NCBI RefSeq assembly: GCF_003205875.1
Contig: NZ_PUBZ01000076.1
Coordinates: forward strand, 1-64,000
Source of the DNA: Herpetosiphon llansteffanensis
GTDB taxonomy: Bacteria; Chloroflexota; Chloroflexia; Chloroflexales; Herpetosiphonaceae
Reading direction: 5' to 3'
DNA length: 64,000 nt
The first letter of the stretch is position 1. Each line of letters starts with the position of its first letter. The notes beneath the pieces were generated by a model. It ran no database searches and was not told the origin of the DNA. It saw nothing but the letters and a program-made list of their open reading frames with translations. Of the stretch, positions 52,637-61,423 are shown piece by piece. Both the position numbers and the translations under genes were made by a program.

Positions 52637-52910
52637 TTGAGAGCCTCCTGTGCCGGAAAATCAGGTTGACAACATGCCTTCAAATGGCATTTGCTTCCCT
52701 GTAGCATACTTGAAAAAAGCTTGAAACGCAAGCAAGGCTTGGCTTGTTTCAAGGGTAAAAAGCACATCCGCCAAGGGCCGTTCGGCCATCAATTGACATG
52801 GGCTTGTGCTGGAATTCAGCAGGGTTAATGAAGCTGTGTAATGTGCTGATACCCTCAATAGTATAGCACGGTCTGCGGGGCATATTCAGCATAGCTTTCA
52901 ATGAATAAAG
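52637..52910. other. Intergenic region, promoter of erpA expected
   Basis: 274 bases between erpA and the Rsm22-like gene. No convincing gene, terminator or repeat was seen. It contains a CTTGAAAAAAGCTTGAAACG-like near-repeat (about 52707-52726). One 65-codon open frame was rejected. Confidence 0.6.
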
Positions 52911-53891
52911 TTAATCTTGGCCCAGATTTGGCTCGAAGCTATCGCCCCATTCTGCTTTGCGCGCTGCCTTCCATTGAGCATCACGTTTATTAATCGTCGT
53001 GCTGTGCAAGCCTTGGGGTGTGCACAGTTGCAATTGAATGCGCTGTGGTTGTTGAAAGGGATGGCGAATGATCCGCGCTGGCACTAGCTGAGTTGGCTGG
53101 CGGCTAACCGCAATGTAGCTCCATTTTTCATCTTCATAGCCAAGCTCTGCACCTTTGAGGCTGCGATGAAAGCGCGTTCGCTCAATGCGCGTGGCAAAAT
53201 GACACCAATCGTTGGCTTGCATTGGGCAAGTAGCTTGATGCGGGCAGGGCGCAATTAAATGGGCTTGCTGGCCAAGCAAAAACTCGCGCGCCGCCAAAAT
53301 TAATTCAAAGCCGCGCGGCGTGCCAGGCTCTACGATTAATAAACTGCCGCTGGTGGCTTGCCAAGCTTGAGCAAATAGTTGCTGGCGTTGGGTTACGTTT
53401 AATTCACCCAACACATAGCCAATAGTCACCAAATCATAACTGCCTAAATTGCTCGAATTGGGCAAATTGGTTTGTTGCCAATGGGCCTTTTGCAACGAGC
53501 TTGGGCCTGCTTGCATCAAGCGTTGGCCTAATTGCAGCATTGTGCTTTCGCGTTCGAGTAAATGATGGTGCTGAAGCGTCGTCCAAACGAGGCTGGCAGC
53601 CCAAGTTGCAGCGCCAGTTCCGGCCCCGAGATCAAGCTGGTTTTGGGGTTGGAAGCTTGGTTGACGTTGGGCAATTTCCGCACACGCCGCCTTGAGCGCG
53701 CCAAGGGTTGCGGGCATGCGCGTGGCGGCATAGGCCAACACGTCGGCGGCATTTTGCACAAATGGCGCAGTTGTGCGGCTATGGCCTTCGCGATAACGCT
53801 CGGAAAGCCCGCTCGCTGCCGCCGCCAAACGCTTTTGATCAGTGCCAGTTAATTCTCGTTCTAAGGCAACCCGCAAGGCTGGTGGCAACAT
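52911..53891 (-). CDS. Rsm22-like rRNA methyltransferase family protein
   Basis: 326 residues. SAM-binding LDLGAGTGAATWAA (about 92-105), LVTIGYVLGELN (about 160-171) and VEPGTPRGF, then a Cys cluster CPHQATCPMQANDWCHF (about 238-254) and ERTRFHRSLKGAELGYEDEKWSYI (in part), as in the Rsm22/mitochondrial S22 methyltransferase-like family where the Cys residues bind Fe-S or zinc. Role in small-subunit assembly is established in mitochondria and inferred here. ATG 53891 follows AGGAG. Confidence 0.87.
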   Translation of the reverse strand: MLPPALRVALERELTGTDQKRLAAAASGLSERYREGHSRTTAPFVQNAADVLAYAATRMPATLGALKAACAEIAQRQPSFQPQNQLDLGAGTGAATWAASLVWTTLQHHHLLERESTMLQLGQRLMQAGPSSLQKAHWQQTNLPNSSNLGSYDLVTIGYVLGELNVTQRQQLFAQAWQATSGSLLIVEPGTPRGFELILAAREFLLGQQAHLIAPCPHQATCPMQANDWCHFATRIERTRFHRSLKGAELGYEDEKWSYIAVSRQPTQLVPARIIRHPFQQPQRIQLQLCTPQGLHSTTINKRDAQWKAARKAEWGDSFEPNLGQD

Positions 53892-54234
53892 ACCCAAACT
53901 CCTAGCATAATTCAGCACTCCATGCTAGCCGATTTCGCTGAGTTATGCAAAAACGGAAACCGCGAAGAACGCGAAGAGCGCGAAGATTCGTTTTTTGCCA
54001 CGAATTGCACGAATTCCACGAATGAGTATTTTTTAGCCACAGATTCCACAGATTGATTTGATTATGCTTCTCATAGTCAATAGCCTAGAGCCAATAGCCT
54101 GAATCCTCGCCCCTTCATCCCTCATCCTTCATCCTTCATCCTTCATCCTTCATCCTTATATTCTTGATCGTCGTTTGCGTGAGGGTGATAGCCTCGTTTA
54201 TAATGGAAGGCAGTTTTGAAGACGAGGCATATCC
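53892..54234. repeat. Intergenic repeats including (CATCCTT)x5
   Basis: No gene. CGCGAAGAACGCGAAGAGCG-type tract (about 53960), GCCACAGATTCCACAGATT (about 54037), ATAGCCTAGAGCCAATAGCC (about 54078), and five perfect CATCCTT units at 54123-54157. Their order resembles the 3040-3260 region, so the block is dispersed as a unit. The promoter of the next operon probably lies in the last 60 bases. Confidence 0.8.
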
Positions 54235-54765
54235 TTGATAGCTTTTTGGACAACCTATGGCTTCTATCTCTGGATCGGCAGTAGCCTACTGATACTTGGC
54301 TTGCTGGTCTGGATTGGGCATTTAAGCAAACGTCTGCGTGCCACCGATCAACGGTATACTGCCCTCACCAAAGGCGTTGATGCTGAGCATCTCGAAGATA
54401 TTTGGCTGCAACGCTCGCTGCAAGTTGCGCATCACGATGATCAAATAACCACCCTCGAACGTGAAGTTCGGCGTTTGGGCCGCAGCAGCCTGCATCATGT
54501 TGGGCTGGTGCGTTTTAATCCATTTGGCGATGTTGGTGGCGATCAAAGCTATGCTTTGGCACTGCTTGATGGCGAACAAACCGGGGTTGTCCTGAGCAGT
54601 ATCTATAGTCGCTCAGGCGTGCGCACCTACGCCAAAGCCGTGCAACGCGGCCAATCGACCCATACGCTTTCCGAAGAAGAAGTTGCTTCAATCGCGCAAG
54701 CGCTTGGACAATTCGATGCACCGGAATCAGCAGCTCTACCCGCTACAACAGGAGGCAATTCATGA
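54235..54765 (+). CDS. DUF4446-family protein
   Basis: 176 residues. One N-terminal membrane helix (about 6-28), a coiled coil (LSKRLRATDQRY...THLEREVRRLG region) and the DUF4446 core VRFNPFGDVGGDQSYALALLDGEQTGVVLSSIYSR (about 90-125, quoted in part). Found next to bactofilin and cell-division genes in Firmicutes and Chloroflexota, role unknown. Start TTG 54235 with GAGG about 10 bases before; no closer ATG is in frame. Overlaps bactofilin by 4 bases. Confidence 0.87.
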   Translation: MIAFWTTYGFYLWIGSSLLILGLLVWIGHLSKRLRATDQRYTALTKGVDAEHLEDIWLQRSLQVAHHDDQITTLEREVRRLGRSSLHHVGLVRFNPFGDVGGDQSYALALLDGEQTGVVLSSIYSRSGVRTYAKAVQRGQSTHTLSEEEVASIAQALGQFDAPESAALPATTGGNS

Positions 54766-55199
54766 GCTTATTCGGCAACAAAAAAGTGGTACAACCTATC
54801 GCTCAATCACCAACTGGCAAGCCTGAAACCGTGATTGGAGCCAATACCACCTTTGTTGGAACCCTCAAATCCGACGGCAACGTGCGGGTTGATGGCTCTG
54901 TTGAGGGCGAAATCGAGGTGCTTGGCAATTTGATCGTTGGCTCAACTGGCCGCGTGATTGCGACGCTCAAAGCCCAAAATATCCACGTTTCAGGCGCTGT
55001 CAAAGGCCAAGTCGTGGCAACCGAGCAACTCGAAATCTCGCCTTCAGGCAAGGTTTGGGGCGATATTACCGCCGCTTCGTTGCACATCGAGCCAGGTGGT
55101 TTGTTCCGTGGCCAAAGCAGCATGACATCGAATGTTGATGAACCATTGTTGCTCGAAGCACCACGCTCACGCTTAAACGAAGAACCAAGCGGGGTTTAA
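54762..55199 (+). CDS. Bactofilin
   Basis: 145 residues. The central beta-helix region (about 22-120) has the periodic G-x-I/V pattern GTLKSDGNVRVDGSVEGEIEVLGNLIVGSTGRVIATLKAQNIHVSGAVKGQVVA (in pieces), with an unordered N- and C-terminus. Bactofilins polymerise without nucleotide and act as cytoskeletal scaffolds for cell shape, motility or envelope enzymes. Overlaps the DUF4446 stop by 4 bases (ATGA), so the two are likely co-translated. Confidence 0.95.
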   Translation: MSLFGNKKVVQPIAQSPTGKPETVIGANTTFVGTLKSDGNVRVDGSVEGEIEVLGNLIVGSTGRVIATLKAQNIHVSGAVKGQVVATEQLEISPSGKVWGDITAASLHIEPGGLFRGQSSMTSNVDEPLLLEAPRSRLNEEPSGV

Positions 55200-55301
55200 T
55201 TCCTCAAGCAGCGTTGTTAGCAATTTGTCATCATGGTTGGCTGATTTTGCCAAATCATTGTGCTAGGCTAACGCTGCTCTTTATCGATTGAGGAGGGTGT
55301 T

Positions 55302-55757
55302 ATGGCTCGTTGGCGCTGGCCACAGTGGCGTAAACCCCAAATTCCGCAACCAACCCAATTGCGTAGCGGCGCAACGCTCGTGGTAACCTGGGGCTTAGCT
55401 GCCTTTGCGCTGTATCTTATGGTGCTGTTTGGCAGCTTGGTCGTTCAAGGCTATACCATGGAGCAGCAAGCCCAAGCTTTAGAGGCCGAAAATGCCCGCT
55501 TAGCAGCCGAAAGCCAAAGCTTGCGCGATCGCGCCGCCTATGTGCGCTCCGATGCAGCAATTGAACTGGCCGCCCGCGATATGCTCGATATGGCCAAGCC
55601 AGGCGATGTGGTGTTGCATGTTAGCGTGGTTACGCCAACGCTGACGGTTTCATCAACTGCGGCCTTGGATACCCCAGCCGCTGAGCCAGTTGTGCTGCCG
55701 CCAGCAAATCCAACGCCCAATTGGCGGCGTTGGTTGGCTGTACTCTTTGATTCGTAA
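55302..55757 (+). CDS. FtsB/DivIC-like septum formation protein
   Basis: 151 residues. Cytoplasmic basic N-terminus, one membrane helix (about 25-48), an extracytoplasmic coiled coil (MEQQAQALEAENARLAAESQSLRDRAAYVRSD region, about 52-82) and DMLDMAKPGDVVLHV typical of DivIC/FtsB, then a Pro/Thr-rich tail. It stabilises FtsL and FtsQ/DivIB at the division site. RBS GAGGAGG before ATG 55302. A terminator follows. Confidence 0.87.
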   Translation: MARWRWPQWRKPQIPQPTQLRSGATLVVTWGLAAFALYLMVLFGSLVVQGYTMEQQAQALEAENARLAAESQSLRDRAAYVRSDAAIELAARDMLDMAKPGDVVLHVSVVTPTLTVSSTAALDTPAAEPVVLPPANPTPNWRRWLAVLFDS

Positions 55758-55772
55758 ATATACTAAGGATTG

Positions 55773-55802
55773 AGCGATTGGGCAACCAATCGCTTTTTTT
55801 TA
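55773..55802 (+). terminator. Rho-independent terminator
   Basis: AGCGATTGG and CCAATCGCT form a 9-bp stem around GCAA, then nine T residues. It ends the 54.2-55.8 kb unit and lies just before the GT2 gene. Confidence 0.92.
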
Positions 55803-55803
55803 T

Positions 55804-56799
55804 ATGAAGTGTTCTGTCATTATTTTAAATTGGAATGGTCGCGGGCTGTTGGCCGATTGCCTGAATGCCTTATTGCCCCAGTGCGATAGCTCGATTGAAG
55901 TGCTAGTGGTTGATAATGGATCGCACGATGGCTCTGCGGTGTGGCTGCATCACCATTATCCGCAAGTGCGTTTGCTGGCGCTACCCAAGAATCGTGGATT
56001 TAGCGGTGGGGTGAATGTTGGTTTACACGTGGCGCGTGGCGATGTGCTGCTGTTGTTGAATAATGATGCAATCGTTGAGCCAAATTTCATCGCGGCCATT
56101 TTAGCGCCATTTGAACAACAACCAACCCTCGCTGCGAGCGCTGGCGTAATGACTTTTGCTCATCAGCCCACAATTATCGCCTCTGCTGGCATTCAGCTCT
56201 ATCGTGATGGGGTGGCCACCGACGCAGGCTTATTGCAAGCGCTCGATCAATTGACGCTGCAACCAAGGGCGATTTGGGGTGGCAGTGGTGGTGCGGTGGC
56301 CTATCGACGCGCTGCTTTAGCCGATGTTGGCATCTTTGATGAAGGCTACTTTGCCTATTTGGAAGATGTTGATTTGGCGTGGCGGTTGCAATTGCGCGAA
56401 TGGCAAACTGTGCTTGCGCCACAGGCCGTGGCGCGGCATATCTACTCGGCGACTGGTGGCGAAGGTTCGCCCTTCAAGGATTGGCTGATTGCGCGTAATC
56501 GTTGGCGGGCAATTCTGCGTTGCTGGCCAACGCCGTTGTTGGCCCGTGATCTACCGTTGATGCTGGCCTACGATAGTCTAGCTTGTGCTCAAGCGCTTGT
56601 GCGCCGCCGCTGGACGACGATCAGTGGCCGTTTGCATGGCTTGCGCCAATGGCCCCAATTGCGTCAGCAACGCCAAGCAATTCAAAATCGTCGTACTGCG
56701 GCAATCAACGAACTTGATCGCTGGATTCAGCCAGCCCGTTCGCCGCTTGCTATTTGGCGTGAGAATCAAGCTTTGGCCCGCCTGATCAAGCAACGTTAG
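55804..56799 (+). CDS. GT2-family glycosyltransferase (WbbL-like)
   Basis: 331 residues. GT-A fold: SVIILNWNGRGLL (about 4-16), VVDNGSHDGS (donor Asp at about 40), NRGFSGGVN, LLLNNDA (D-x-D equivalent), GGSGGAVAYRRA and EGYFAYLEDVDLAWRLQ (base, about 180-200). It transfers sugars to cell-surface polysaccharide precursors; the rhamnosyltransferase WbbL resembles it. The stop overlaps the convergent trpD stop by 4 bases. Confidence 0.92.
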   Translation: MKCSVIILNWNGRGLLADCLNALLPQCDSSIEVLVVDNGSHDGSAVWLHHHYPQVRLLALPKNRGFSGGVNVGLHVARGDVLLLLNNDAIVEPNFIAAILAPFEQQPTLAASAGVMTFAHQPTIIASAGIQLYRDGVATDAGLLQALDQLTLQPRAIWGGSGGAVAYRRAALADVGIFDEGYFAYLEDVDLAWRLQLREWQTVLAPQAVARHIYSATGGEGSPFKDWLIARNRWRAILRCWPTPLLARDLPLMLAYDSLACAQALVRRRWTTISGRLHGLRQWPQLRQQRQAIQNRRTAAINELDRWIQPARSPLAIWRENQALARLIKQR

Positions 56800-57812
56800 G
56801 CTTGGCTTGCGGCGATCATGCGTTGCATGCGTTGGTTGGCAGCGCCAGTTGCGATTGCCGCTTGTGCTTGGCTCATAGCCTCGCCAAATGATGCGGCGCG
56901 TTCGCAGGCAATGAGCGCAGCAGCAGCGTTCAGCAACACAATATCGCGGCGTGGGCCAGTATCGCTGCCATCAAGAATCGCCTTGGTCATGGCAACATTT
57001 TCGGCAACTGAGCCACCAGCAATTGCTTCACGTGGGGCAATGTTCAAGCCAAAATCGCTGGGGCTAATTGTCGAGGCTTGCGGAGTTGTGCCAGCGCGTA
57101 CATCAAACACCAAGGTTGGGGCGCTGATCGAAATTTCATCAAGCCCATCGCTGCCATGCACCACAAGCGCGCGCCGAATGCCCATTTTGCTCAGCGCATT
57201 CGCCAATTTTTCGGCTAGCTCGGCGTTCGCAACCCCAATCACCTGATATTCTGCCCGCGCTGGGTTGGTTAGCGGCCCCAACACATTGAAGATTGTGCGA
57301 ATACCTATTTCGCGGCGCACTGGCCCAGCGTAGCGCATGGCGGGGTGAAACTTGGGCGCAAACATAAAGCCAATGCCAGCTTGGCGCAAACAGCGCGCTA
57401 CGCCTTCTGCATCGAGTTCGATATTCACGCCTAAACCTTCGAGCACATCAGCTGAGCCACATTTCGATGACATAGCGCGATTGCCGTGTTTGGCCACGGT
57501 TGCGCCAGCTCCAGCAGCCACAAACGCCGCAGTCGTCGAAATATTGAAGGTATTCGAATGATCGCCGCCAGTGCCACAGGTATCGACCACGCCGCCATCA
57601 TGTGGTACAGCCAGCGATTTGGCGCGCATCACTTGGGCCATACCAGCAATTTCTGCGTCTGTTTCACCTTTGAAATGTAATGCTGTTAGCAAGGCCGCGA
57701 TTTGGGCTGGCGTGGCCTCGCCATTCATCATCTGCTCCATCACCGCCGCCGCATCGTCTTGGCTTAAATCCGCCCGATTGGTAACCGCAATAATTGCATC
57801 GCGAATCTGCAT
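56796..57812 (-). CDS. trpD: Anthranilate phosphoribosyltransferase
   Basis: 338 residues. Second step of tryptophan synthesis: anthranilate plus PRPP. PRPP motif CGTGGDHSNTFNIST (about 79-93), KHGNRAMSSKCGSADVLE (about 108-125) and GPLTNPA (about 178-184), all intact. ATG 57812 follows AAGGAG. No other trp gene is adjacent. Stand-alone and divergent in coding from the GT2 gene. Confidence 0.96.
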   Translation of the reverse strand: MQIRDAIIAVTNRADLSQDDAAAVMEQMMNGEATPAQIAALLTALHFKGETDAEIAGMAQVMRAKSLAVPHDGGVVDTCGTGGDHSNTFNISTTAAFVAAGAGATVAKHGNRAMSSKCGSADVLEGLGVNIELDAEGVARCLRQAGIGFMFAPKFHPAMRYAGPVRREIGIRTIFNVLGPLTNPARAEYQVIGVANAELAEKLANALSKMGIRRALVVHGSDGLDEISISAPTLVFDVRAGTTPQASTISPSDFGLNIAPREAIAGGSVAENVAMTKAILDGSDTGPRRDIVLLNAAAALIACERAASFGEAMSQAQAAIATGAANQRMQRMIAASQA

Positions 57813-57842
57813 GGTCGCTCCTTGCAGCAAAACAACAAAAAA

Positions 57843-57871
57843 AACAACGAGAGCAATTTGCTCTCGTTGTT
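57843..57871 (-). terminator. Terminator downstream of tRNA-Pro
   Basis: On the minus strand, AACAACGAGAGCA pairs with TGCTCTCGTTGTT around AAT, followed by about eight T. It ends the tRNA transcript 3 bases after its CCA end and precedes trpD. Confidence 0.9.
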
Positions 57872-57873
57872 AG

Positions 57874-57949
57874 TGGTCGGGGTGATAGGATTCGAACCTA
57901 CGACCTCAACGTCCCAAACGTCGCGCGCTACCAACTGCGCTACACCCCG
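57874..57949 (-). tRNA. tRNA-Pro (anticodon TGG)
   Basis: 76 bases with encoded CCA. Acceptor CGGGGTG pairs CACCCCG, D stem GCGC/GCGC, anticodon stem CGACG/CGTTG with loop TTTGGGA (anticodon TGG, wobble U reading CCN), T stem GTAGG/CCTAT with TTCGAAT. All stems close. Discriminator base A. Tandem tRNA genes are absent. Confidence 0.97.
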
Positions 57950-58065
57950 TTGCTTTTTTTTATCGTTGCGCGGAGCATTATAGCGGAGAATAGTTTGTTT
58001 GTCAAATTACACGAAACCGAGCAGCAAACCACACTTTTTGAGCGTCATTTGCTGCTCGATTACAC

Positions 58066-58689
58066 CTAACCGATCTTTTTCAACAAGGCCTGAATTGCGG
58101 CAATTTCATCGTCGTTGACGGTGTGGCCCATATTTGGGTAAAGCCGCATATCGACAGTTGCCCCAGCTTGCTCGAAAACACTGGCGCTTTCACGCACCCG
58201 CTCGGCAGCAATATGGAAATCGCGGTCGCTACAGCCGAGAAATGCGGTTGTGCCTTCAAGCTTTGTGCTATAGCTTGGCAAATGCGTGCCTGCGCCAATC
58301 AAGCCGCCGCTTAAGGCCACCACGCCAGCGATGCCCTGCCCATTGCGCGCCACCCATTCCAAGGCCAAACATGCACCTTGCGAGAAGCCCAGCACTACGA
58401 TTTTGTTGCGTGGAATATTATGCGCTTCAGCGTGGGCGATGACTTGGCCAACTGCTGCCAAAGCAAAATCCAGTGCTGGTTGATTGCGCGCAACTGGCTC
58501 GATAAAGCGCTGCGGATACCAGGTGTGATTATCTGCTTGGGGCGCAAGATAAGCCCAATCTGGCCGCTCAAAAGCTTGGCTCAAACTCAAAATACTTTCA
58601 GCATCAGCGCCCCGCCCATGAACCATAATCATGGCTCCTGTGGCTTGTTCGAGGCTGCTGCCAGTTTGAAGAATCGGATTAGAATGCAT
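58066..58689 (-). CDS. Alpha/beta hydrolase, phospholipase/carboxylesterase type (MhqD-like)
   Basis: 207 residues. Catalytic Ser103 in GFSQGACL, His189 in NMGHTV and an Asp near 155-157 (CSDRDFH), with oxyanion HGRGAD (about 24-29). Family of small esterases like B. subtilis MhqD, which sits in the mhqNOD quinone operon. Its start overlaps the ring-cleaving dioxygenase stop by 11 bases, and the dioxygenase and flavin reductase genes lie upstream, which supports a quinone/catechol stress role. Confidence 0.88.
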   Translation of the reverse strand: MHSNPILQTGSSLEQATGAMIMVHGRGADAESILSLSQAFERPDWAYLAPQADNHTWYPQRFIEPVARNQPALDFALAAVGQVIAHAEAHNIPRNKIVVLGFSQGACLALEWVARNGQGIAGVVALSGGLIGAGTHLPSYSTKLEGTTAFLGCSDRDFHIAAERVRESASVFEQAGATVDMRLYPNMGHTVNDDEIAAIQALLKKIG

Positions 58690-59782
58690 GAGTTTGCTCC
58701 ACAACTGCCAATGTGCTACATGGAATAACCAACGGCGTAAGATGTTCTTCGATCAGGCTGCGTTGTTGTTCGAGCCACGGCGGCAATTTGAGCGTTTTGC
58801 CCAATTGCTCAACTGGCTCATCGACGGCAAAGCCTGGCCCAACGGTCGCAAGTTCGATGATATGGCCATCGGGATCGTTGGTGTAAATGCTTTTGAAATA
58901 GGTCCGATCTTGGACTGGCGAAACCCGTTTGCCAAAGCTCAGCAAGCGTTCGCGCCAAGCCAATTGCTCATCGTCGTTGGCAACCGCAAAGGCAATATGA
59001 TGGGTTTGGCCAGCGCCCATGCGCACAGGTCGGGTATGGGCTGGATCACGCTCAAAATAGGTCATCAACGTGCCAGGTCGGCCATTATCAGCGCCCCAAT
59101 ACCAATGTGCTGCCGTTGGATCGTCGAAGTTGTAGGTCATTTTGACCCGTTGCAAGCCCAAGACCTCAGCATAAAACTCGTGCGAGCGCTCGACGCTTGC
59201 GCCGATGGCTGAAATATGGTGCAAGCCTTCGTGCAACGACATATCGGCAGTAATTTCCGGCACTGGTTCGGGCCAATTAATGGTGGCAATATCGCATTCG
59301 TTGCGGTTAATGCTCATCAATTCCATGGGGGGCAGGATTGCTTTTTGGCCAAGGCTTTCCAATGGCTCATCGACCGTCCAATCTGGGCCTTTGGTGGCGA
59401 TTTCCAAAATCGTGCCATCGGGATCGCGGAAGTACAGCGATTTGAAATAGTTGCGATCATATGGCCCGTTGACTTGCACTTTAGCATCGAGCAAACGCCG
59501 TTTCCATTTGAGCAAGGCTTGCTCATTGGCGACGCTCAGCGCAAGGTGATGCGTGCCACCAATACCAGTTGCGCCACGCGGCGCGCGCGGCCATTCAAAA
59601 AAGGTGATGATCGTCCCAGCAGAGCCATGTGCATCACCAAAATAAAGATGATAGGAGCCCGGATCGTCGAAATTCACGGTTTGCTTGACTAAGCGCAGAC
59701 CCAATACTCCAGTGTAAAAATCGACGGTCCGCTGCGCATCTGCACTAACAATTGTAATATGATGTAAGCCCAAAATCGACAT
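58679..59782 (-). CDS. Ring-cleaving dioxygenase, VOC fold (MhqO-like)
   Basis: 367 residues, two tandem glyoxalase/VOC modules: GLHHITIVSADAQRTVDFYTGVLG (about 4-27) and GLHHISAIGASVERSHEFYAEVLG (about 190-213) with GGTHHLALSV and GQTHHIAFAV metal-site histidines. MhqO-type enzymes open hydroquinone or catechol rings with Fe/Mn. ATG 59782 fits MSILGLHHI. It is between the FMN reductase (54 bases upstream) and the esterase (11-base overlap). Confidence 0.88.
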   Translation of the reverse strand: MSILGLHHITIVSADAQRTVDFYTGVLGLRLVKQTVNFDDPGSYHLYFGDAHGSAGTIITFFEWPRAPRGATGIGGTHHLALSVANEQALLKWKRRLLDAKVQVNGPYDRNYFKSLYFRDPDGTILEIATKGPDWTVDEPLESLGQKAILPPMELMSINRNECDIATINWPEPVPEITADMSLHEGLHHISAIGASVERSHEFYAEVLGLQRVKMTYNFDDPTAAHWYWGADNGRPGTLMTYFERDPAHTRPVRMGAGQTHHIAFAVANDDEQLAWRERLLSFGKRVSPVQDRTYFKSIYTNDPDGHIIELATVGPGFAVDEPVEQLGKTLKLPPWLEQQRSLIEEHLTPLVIPCSTLAVVEQTHAF

Positions 59783-59836
59783 AATCAACACTCCTTTGTG
59801 TGAACATGCGACGACCCGGTTGCCCTAATTAAAGAT

Positions 59837-60400
59837 TTATTGACTTAACCGTTTCGTCCAAGCCACAAGCGCTTCTAAATGAGTACGCACAACCTTGCGG
59901 GTTGGTTCATCGTGTAGTTGACCAGCGCTAAACTTTTTATCTGCGAAGGTAATCATCACCTCAGGTTTATTTAAGGGATGCATGTTGGTATTAACCGTAA
60001 CTTGACGTAAGTGATGTTGGCCGCGCGCAGTGCCATAGGCTCCGACGCTTGCACCGATAATGCCCAATGGTTTGCCACTCAAGGGCATCTCGCCATTGCT
60101 GCTTGGCCGCGAAGCCCAATCGAGCGCATTTTTCAACACCCCAGGAATCGAGTAGTTATATTCTGGCGTGGCGATCAGTAAGGCATCGGCGCTGCTAATG
60201 GCCTCACGAAAGGCAACGACAGCGGCGGGAAAGCCCTCGCGTTCCACATCCTCGTTGAATAACTCGATTTCGTGCAACGTAACGATGCTAAATTCCACTC
60301 CAGCGGGCATTAATTCGGCTGCGGCGTGCAACAACGCTGTGTTGAACGAATCCTTGCGCAAGCTGCCCGAAATTCCAACAATCTTGAGTGTGTCTGCCAT
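59837..60400 (-). CDS. NADPH-dependent FMN reductase (flavodoxin-like)
   Basis: 187 residues. Flavodoxin-like fold with GISGSLRKDSFNTALL (FMN phosphate loop, about 9-24), ATPEYNYSIPGVLKNALDWASRP (about 77-99) and GASVGAYGTARGQHHLRQV. Family of ChrR/YieF/azoreductase-type reductases that reduce quinones or metals. It is the first gene of the likely quinone detoxification operon, a functional stand-in for MhqN. Confidence 0.9.
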   Translation of the reverse strand: MADTLKIVGISGSLRKDSFNTALLHAAAELMPAGVEFSIVTLHEIELFNEDVEREGFPAAVVAFREAISSADALLIATPEYNYSIPGVLKNALDWASRPSSNGEMPLSGKPLGIIGASVGAYGTARGQHHLRQVTVNTNMHPLNKPEVMITFADKKFSAGQLHDEPTRKVVRTHLEALVAWTKRLSQ

Positions 60401-60579
60401 AGACGAACTTCCTCCAACAATGAGTTATTGATGATCACACACTGATTGTATCGCGATAATACGATCGTGTTGTCCGCACGCTTGTCCATCTTTTTGTCCT
60501 TGGTAGCGTCCGTATTCTCGTTAAATAATAAAAGAGCAGCAGGTGCTGCTCTTGGAAGTGCGGTTGCAAAAATCTTAGT

Positions 60580-60993
60580 TTAGGGGCGTTTCCATTTACG
60601 GCAGGTAATTTTGGTACCTTCGCCGACGATCGATTCAATTTCGAACTCGTCCATGAGCCGCTTTGCACCTGGCATCCCCATCCCCATCCCCTTGGAGGTG
60701 GTGTAGCCATCCTGCATTACGAGGCTAATATCCTCGATGCCTGGCCCTTGGTCTTCGCAGACGACCTGAAGCCCTTTGCGGAGCCCCTGTTGTATTTCGC
60801 TCACTGTGACAGTACCTTCACCGGCGTAGAGATAAATATTCCGTGCCAGTTCGGAGATCGCGGTAGCAATCCGTGCTTGGTCGATAGCGCCAAAGCCCAT
60901 TGACTTAGCCATATCGCGGGCTGCCATCCGTGCCGCCACAATGTCGAGGTCGCTCTGAATTGTGATGACTTTATTAGGCATTGCCATCCGCAT
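60580..60993 (-). CDS. rsbT: RsbT-like anti-sigma/switch kinase
   Basis: 137 residues, GHKL ATPase of the RsbW/RsbT type. N box SELARNIYLYAG (about 47-58), G1 EDQGPGIED (about 79-87), G2 GMGMGMPGAKRLMDEF. RsbT phosphorylates RsbS and RsbR in stressosomes, then activates a downstream phosphatase. Starts at 60993, 60987 or 60981 are all possible; GGAG spacing favours the first. It overlaps the rsbS stop by 20 bases, so the pair is coupled. Confidence 0.9.
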   Translation of the reverse strand: MRMAMPNKVITIQSDLDIVAARMAARDMAKSMGFGAIDQARIATAISELARNIYLYAGEGTVTVSEIQQGLRKGLQVVCEDQGPGIEDISLVMQDGYTTSKGMGMGMPGAKRLMDEFEIESIVGEGTKITCRKWKRP

Positions 60994-61357
60994 TGTTCTC
61001 CGTAATCAGCCGCAGCTTAGCGATGCCTTTTTCCAAATTCAGCGCCGTTGTGACACCAGGCAACTCAAGCCCCAGCTCTACCAACGTAATTGCGACGGCG
61101 GGTTGCAACCCTGTAATAACAACGGTTGTCCCCATCAGGCGTGCCATCGCCGCAATATCACTAATTAAGCGGCCTACGAAGCTGTCTAGTACATCCATCG
61201 CCGTTAGATCGATGATGACCCCTTTTGCTTTGGTCTCATAGATCTTCTGGAGAACCGCGTCTTTGAACTGAATTGCTTGCATGTCATACAGGGCAACCTG
61301 AACTGAAGCAATTAAAAAGTTCTCGATCTTAAGAATTGGAATATTAACGATGTCCAA
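60974..61357 (-). CDS. rsbS: RsbS-like STAS-domain stressosome core protein
   Basis: 127 residues, single STAS domain: IPILKIENFLIASVQVAL (about 5-22), GVIIDLTAMDVLDSFVGRLISDIAAMARLMG (about 50-80, Ser in DSFVGR as phospho-acceptor; quoted in pieces), VVITGLQPAVAITLVELG. TTG 61357 with GGAGG 4-5 bases before is the probable start because RsbS begins near this position; an in-frame ATG at 61453 would add 32 residues. Pairs with rsbT. GAF-STAS RsbR-like proteins lie at 9.9-11.7 kb. Confidence 0.9.
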   Translation of the reverse strand: MDIVNIPILKIENFLIASVQVALYDMQAIQFKDAVLQKIYETKAKGVIIDLTAMDVLDSFVGRLISDIAAMARLMGTTVVITGLQPAVAITLVELGLELPGVTTALNLEKGIAKLRLITENNADGNA

Positions 61358-61423
61358 GCGGCCTCCCTGAAGTCGAACGCGAAGATGAGCCACAACAAAA
61401 GCTTGCGAATGGAGTCTATGCGT

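Noticed and set aside
52661-52858. 65-codon open frame between erpA and the Rsm22-like gene
   Set aside because: No ribosome binding site, no recognisable motif; treated as intergenic.
57794-58069. Open frame crossing tRNA-Pro
   Set aside because: It reads through the tRNA gene on the opposite strand and is not coding.
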